Positions 59,845 through 64,000 of a DNA stretch of 64,000 nt are shown here, one piece after another (position 1 is the stretch's first letter; every line of letters starts with the position of its first letter). The DNA is taken from contig CM060177.1 of assembly GCA_030549775.1 (NCBI GenBank), forward strand, positions 58,840,638 to 58,904,637, read 5' to 3'. Both the position numbers and the translations under genes were made by a program. This DNA is from Tamarix chinensis. Its lineage: Eukaryota; Streptophyta; Magnoliopsida; Caryophyllales; Tamaricaceae. Under the pieces are notes generated by a model. The model was not told the origin of the DNA and searched no databases. It saw only the letters and a list, made by a program, of their open reading frames with translations.

Positions 59845-60435
59845 TCCAATCCACCAGCTATAATAGTGGTCGGGCGCGTTTTGCCCTACTGAGTGATTTT
59901 TCGGTCCACCGGCTATAATAGTGGTCAGGTGCGTTTTGCTCTGCTGAGTGTTTTCGGTCTATCGGCTATAATAGTGGGGGATTCCAGGCTCGATAAACCA
60001 AACCTTTTATGGTAATAAATCTTGGAAAGATACTATTCACTTACAGTAGAACACCTTGTGAGTCGGGGCTAGTGAGGATGCATATATTTTTCGGTCCACT
60101 GGCAATAATAATGGCCAGGTGCGTTCTGTCATATGGAGTATTTTCGGTCCACCTTCTATAATAGTGGGGTTCCCATACTCATGCAGAAATAAAATAAGAA
60201 ATGTGTGAACCATAAGTATATGGAATGGAAAGACACTAATCATTTATAGTGGAACACCATGTGAGTCGGAGCCAGTGAGGTTATTATATATTTTCCGGTC
60301 CATCGGCTATAATAGTGGTCAGGTGCGTATTGCCCTGCTGAGTGATTCCGGCCCACCAGCTATAATAGTGGTCAGGTGCGTTCTGCCCTATGGAGTGCTT
60401 CCGGTCCACCGGCTATAATAGTGGGGTTCCTACAC
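59845..60435 (+). repeat. CCGGTCCACCGG array
   Basis: About nine units with GGTCCACCGGCTATAATAGT and the linker GTCAGGTGCGTTCTGCCCTG, two of them separated by ACTAATCATTTATAGTGGAA-type spacers. Confidence 0.88.
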
Positions 60436-62094
60436 TCACATGGAATTATTTTAAAAGAGATTTACGGTAAATCACTAATATAAGTTCAGCCTAATCTTGT
60501 AAATCTGGATTACTATTTTATGCCCCTTATGTGTTTATTCTCTTGCATGGCCTTACTTGTGTGCTTCTTGCTAGCCTTGCCCATATGGTTACCTTACTCA
60601 TTATGTAGCGTATTGACCACCCATTTCATGGGTGTTGCTCATTCCCACGAGCAAAAGACCCATCTGAGTTTGTGCAGGTAGGAGATGATGTCTTTGATGC
60701 CTACGACACTTACGAGGCATCGGGCGAGGACGAGAGTTGAGCCTAGACTTGGTCTAGGGAGTCAAGAGAGATCCGACCGGACTCTGTTTTCCTCTTATTT
60801 TACCATATTTTGTTCTTATTCTAGTTATGTCATGTCGTATGATATTTTATATTTTTGGAAAACTGTAGTTACCTGCTCTTCGGGTTGTAATTTTTAAATC
60901 ACACTCTGATTTCCGTATGACTATGACAGAGTCCTCTTGTGGGCTCTCATTGTTTTATTAATGACTTGTGTTTGATGTTAACCTTGTTTAGCCTTAGCAC
61001 TTAGTACTGGAATGGTAGGAATGAACTAGTCTGGTACTAAGTTTGGCGGTAATACTCCTAGAATTTACAGTTTGTTATTTCACTTCTGTCAAACCTTTTA
61101 TTTAAAACAAAATTTTTCAGTAGTAAATTTTGGAGGTGTTACAACAAACCAAATCTAATGATGATAAGCTATGGAAAGATACTATCTACTTACGGTGAAA
61201 CACCATGAGATTCGGGGCTAGACCGGTCCACCGGTTAATAATAGTGGTAAGATACCTAGTGTCCTAGAGATCGTTCCACCGACAAATAATAGTGGCCAAG
61301 TGCATTCTATCTTGGGTGTTTTCTAGTCCACCAACTTTAACAGTGGGGTTCCCATACTCGCATGTATTTATAATAAGAATGGTGTGAATTGGAAATATTG
61401 ACCAAAGATCTAATGATTATGTAACACCCCCAAAATTCACTACTGAAGAAATTCGTTTTATTAAAAGAAAATTGCGGAAGCCAAAATATTAAACGGTGAA
61501 TTTTGGGAATATTACCGCTATACTTAGTACTAGACCGGTTCACTCATACCGTTCCGGTACCAAGTGCTAAGGCTAAGAAAAATGAAATACAATTTGAAAG
61601 AAATTCAACATACATAAATCAGAGTAGCGCATCAAATCGTTTACAAGAATAAAATCCACCAATGGTGGTTACAATAACAACATAACATTAAAAACCAGGA
61701 ATTTAAAAGAGAAAGAGAAATCCCTGACGGTACCGGATAATTCCTTACTCGCTTTCCCGTGGCCCACTTGAGTAGCACCTGAAAAGACCTGCAAGGGCAC
61801 TGCCCATTGAATAGGCAGGGCCCCATGAAGGGAATCCCTTTAGTACTATGGTACTGAGTAACCCTTTAATACCACACTTAAAAATAGGCCCGCAATGCAA
61901 CATATAATGCAGGCTATATACATATGTAATAAGTGGTGCATACATAACAATCACATATATAACAAGTTATAAGTCATGATCGATACTTTTGGGCCTTAAG
62001 CCATGTCATAGTGTAAAATCAATACATTCGGGCCTTAAGCAGTTATTCCGTCATCATTCAGTCAATCTCATATTTTATATCCACGTGAGTGCGA

Positions 62095-62420
62095 GAACCC
62101 CACTATTATAGCCGGTGGATCGGTTACTTATAGGGAAGAACACACCTAACCACTATTATATACCGGTGGATTGGTCTGGCCCCGACTCACATAGTGTTCC
62201 ACTATAAGTGATTAGTATTTTTTCATAACTTTATTCACGTGCAAGACTGGTTTTATTGAGCTCGGGACCTCCACTATTTTAGTCGGTGGATCGGAATATA
62301 TATATAATCATCATCCAGGGAATAATGCTCTCGGGCCACTATTATATTCGGTGGACCGGTACTCAATATCACTTGCCAGGGCAACACGCTCCTGGGCCAC
62401 TATTATAACCAGTGGATCGG
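62095..62420 (-). repeat. CCGGTGGACCGG array, decayed
   Basis: About five units with CCACTATTAT plus GGTGGATCGG or GGTGGACCGG variants. Several have the C-to-T change GGACC to GGATC. Confidence 0.82.
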
Positions 62421-63119
62421 TACTCAATATCATAAGGCAACTGGGCCCAACTCATTAATCTTTCACTTTCATGATTAGTATTTTTTCTTTCTTTAATCAG
62501 CACAACAATTATATTTATTTGTCTCAGATGGGAGATCTAGAACCCGTGACACAAAGGTACACCGGTCGTACCGGTGCATATAAGCTACTCAGTACCCTTC
62601 AACCATGAACCCAAGGACGCAAAGGTACCCTGGTCATACTGGTGCATGAAGCTATTCAGTACCCTACCGATAAGGACACCTAATCCATAAGTATGCATAC
62701 CCCCTAACTAGGTCCTTAGAACTAGATAGAGTAAGATATAGGGTCTCGCTGGGGCACAAAGGCACACTAGCAAATACCAGAATAATTGTGGACTAAACCA
62801 AGTCTTTAAGGTAGCGACCCCTAAAGAGTCACTATTCCCGATCTCGAGGTCTTTCACTTTAAGTATTAGTGTATTAATTAAGGTGATCACCAAGAGCACA
62901 ATAATCAAATACCTATTCACTTTTAATCGTTCTGATATCATTAGTCATTTCTTGTTCAGACAGTTATCCAAGATATCACCGAGAAACCATTAAGGCCATC
63001 ATGATCTCATCTAATACCGATCTAAGATTTGTTCTCGTGATACTTACTAATTATCTATACTCTTACCTGGCTAATAAGCATTATTTAAATCAAATTATGA
63101 AATTCCACAATCACAACGA

Positions 63120-64000
63120 CATGTTAGGTACAAATTACTGATTTACCCATTACTTATATAATTGCTAAGTATCCCTTCCTTACTTGACAATTTACTCCAT
63201 ATTACCCTTTAGGTTGCATAATTACCAAATTACCCTTTATCCAATTTAGGTTACCAAGTTATCTCCTACACTTTTTATATCACCATTCACCCCTCATAAT
63301 TACTATACTTAACATATGTCCCATTTGGTTGGTTAGATTACTATTTTGCCCTTTTCTTTTATTACAATTAACAACTTGCCCTTCAATTGGATAAATTACT
63401 AAATTACGCATCTTCGCTATTATGATTACTAATTTTCCCCTTTAGTAGGTTAAATAATTACTAGCTCACCCTTTAGTCGATTAAATTACCAAATTTCCCT
63501 TCTCCATCATTTTAATTACCGAATTGCCCCTTAGTTGGTTAAATTACCAAATTATCCTTTTCCATTGTCATAATTACCATTTTACGCTTCTCCATTATTA
63601 TAAACACCAATTTACCCTTCTCCATATTTATAATTATTAATTTACCCTTCTCCATTTTTATAATTACTATATTACCCTTCTCCATTATTAAAATTACCAT
63701 AATGGCTTTAATTGGTTAATTTACCAAATTACTCTTCTCTAGTATCATAATTATCCAATTACCCTTCTATAATCATAATTTAATTACCAAATTATCTTTC
63801 GTCGGTATCATAATTACCAAGTTACCCCTTACTCCCAAGTTTACCATAATATCCTTTTATTTACAAAATTACTCTTCTACCCCTTACTCCCAAATTGTCA
63901 TAATATTCTTTTATTTATAAAAATTACCATTTTTCCCCTTACATCCAATTTTACCATATTACCCTTTTGCTTGCAAATTACCATAATACCCTCCTTCATC
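63120..64000 (-). repeat. GGTAATT-type minisatellite, reaching the window edge
   Basis: Plus-strand ATTACCAAATTACCCTT-type units, equivalent to 45010-46200. Confidence 0.88.

Larger units (their letters stand above)
55611..61143 (+). mobile_element. Giant solo LTR, subfamily B
   Basis: 5533 bp, starting TAAAATACCCCAAAATTCTA (the canonical TG has become TA) and ending AATTTTGGAGGTGTTACA, with a perfect 5-bp duplication ACAAA (55606-55610 and 61144-61148). Blocks: AT edge with CTAATTTAGGAATTATGGC, pyrimidine-rich block, TATA 56428, CACC-rich block, ATT microsatellites (57110-58000), distal GGTTTTGGGAGG regions and CCGG array (59845-60435). It is the most complete subfamily B reference here. 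Confidence 0.88.
52480..61419 (+). repeat. 3' LTR of the chromovirus, subfamily B, split and incomplete
   Basis: It starts TGTAATGTCCCAAAATCCTA, related to the 5' LTR start at 18026 but clearly diverged. Visible pieces are 52480-55610 and 61149-61419; unit 55611-61143 sits between them and unit 61420 onwards cuts the rest. Blocks: AT edge, pyrimidine-rich block (52770-53060), TATA at 53298, ATT runs (53950-54130), AGGTGAACCAAGTCCAACCC region, GCATGGGGAGTCTAGGGTTT region, CCGG-type units (55480-55590 and 61210-61345). Confidence 0.75.
18026..64000 (+). mobile_element. Ty3/Gypsy chromovirus (Tekay/Del-like) with giant LTRs, heavily nested, right end outside window
   Basis: Overall reconstruction: a 5' LTR in pieces (18026-19064, 26371-26808, 39122-42420), PBS at 42424-42435, gag from 42680, pol to about 52.4 kb, and a 3' LTR from 52480. 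The primer site, gene order PR-RT-RH-INT and a chromodomain-like tail point to a plant chromovirus of the Tekay/Del type. Five large insertions split it: 19065-26370, 26809-39121, 43243-48400, 55611-61143 and 61420 onwards. All genes are broken by stops and frameshifts, so it is dead. The 5' LTR may be a mosaic of two copies. The flank before 18026 is TCTCT; its partner would be to the right of the window. Confidence 0.72.
61420..64000 (-). mobile_element. Giant LTR unit, subfamily A, left part, continues past the window
   Basis: It starts TGTAACACCCCCAAAATTCA and is closely similar to 43243 onwards for its whole visible length. The base run before it is GATTA (61415-61419). It contains a CCGG array at 62095-62420, the GTACC region at 62560-62660 and the GGTAATT minisatellite from about 63120. 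Whether it is solo or part of a full element cannot be seen. Confidence 0.85.

Noticed and set aside
1..64000. tRNA genes
   Set aside because: The only tRNA-related sequences seen are the 12-13 base primer sites (42424, 11393, 29141); no cloverleaf-sized match was noticed by eye.

Overview
This window is nuclear DNA of a seed plant, most likely an angiosperm. The evidence is a spliced plant INO80-complex subunit gene, a Ty3/Gypsy chromovirus with a tRNA-iMet primer site, Cassandra-type TRIM elements with 5S rRNA-derived LTRs, and a CACTA transposon carrying a Ulp1-like protease gene. Species cannot be fixed from the sequence. All coordinates, splice sites and duplications were read by eye.

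Bases 1 to about 6 kb are genic. The left edge holds what looks like the last exon of an unrecognised plus-strand gene (stop at 342-344). A six-coding-exon minus-strand gene (994-4479, non-coding leader exon near 5356-5520) encodes a 592-residue INO80 subunit B / IES2 homologue with the PAPA-1-like region and a C-terminal HIT zinc finger.

From about 6.16 kb to the end, nearly everything is nested retroelement DNA. One family dominates: LTR units of about 5.2-5.5 kb net that start near TGTAATACCCC and end near GGGGTGTTACA, in two subfamilies (A and B). Four inner units have perfect 5-bp target duplications: 12149-17427 (CTATC), 31752-37228 (TGTAT), 43243-48400 (GTAGC) and 55611-61143 (ACAAA). 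Unit 26809-39121 has a near match (CTTTT/CTTTG). None shows internal genes or terminal direct repeats, so they read as solo LTRs. Their coding parent is present: PBS at 42424-42435, gag from 42680 (split by unit 43243-48400), then protease, reverse transcriptase, RNase H, integrase and chromodomain-like remnants to about 52.4 kb, and a 3' LTR starting at 52480 that runs out of the window. The pol genes are riddled with stops. This looks like a Tekay/Del-type chromovirus with exceptionally long LTRs.

Inserted into these LTRs are a Cassandra element (10958-11661), a Cassandra solo LTR (27781-28084), a second TRIM (28416-29404), and a solo LTR of another retrotransposon (19065-26370) that itself received a 5925-bp CACTA transposon (19891-25815, 3-bp duplication CAC). 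The CACTA element carries an 11-exon, 744-codon intact gene for a Transposase_24-like plus C48-protease protein, but no visible transposase catalytic gene. Nesting reaches at least three levels.

The giant LTRs are modular: an AT-rich edge, a pyrimidine-rich block, a TATA box, then internal minisatellites (a 30-bp GGTAATT type, a CCGGTGGACCGG type, and ATT microsatellites) that recur in copy after copy and account for most of the long low-complexity open frames.
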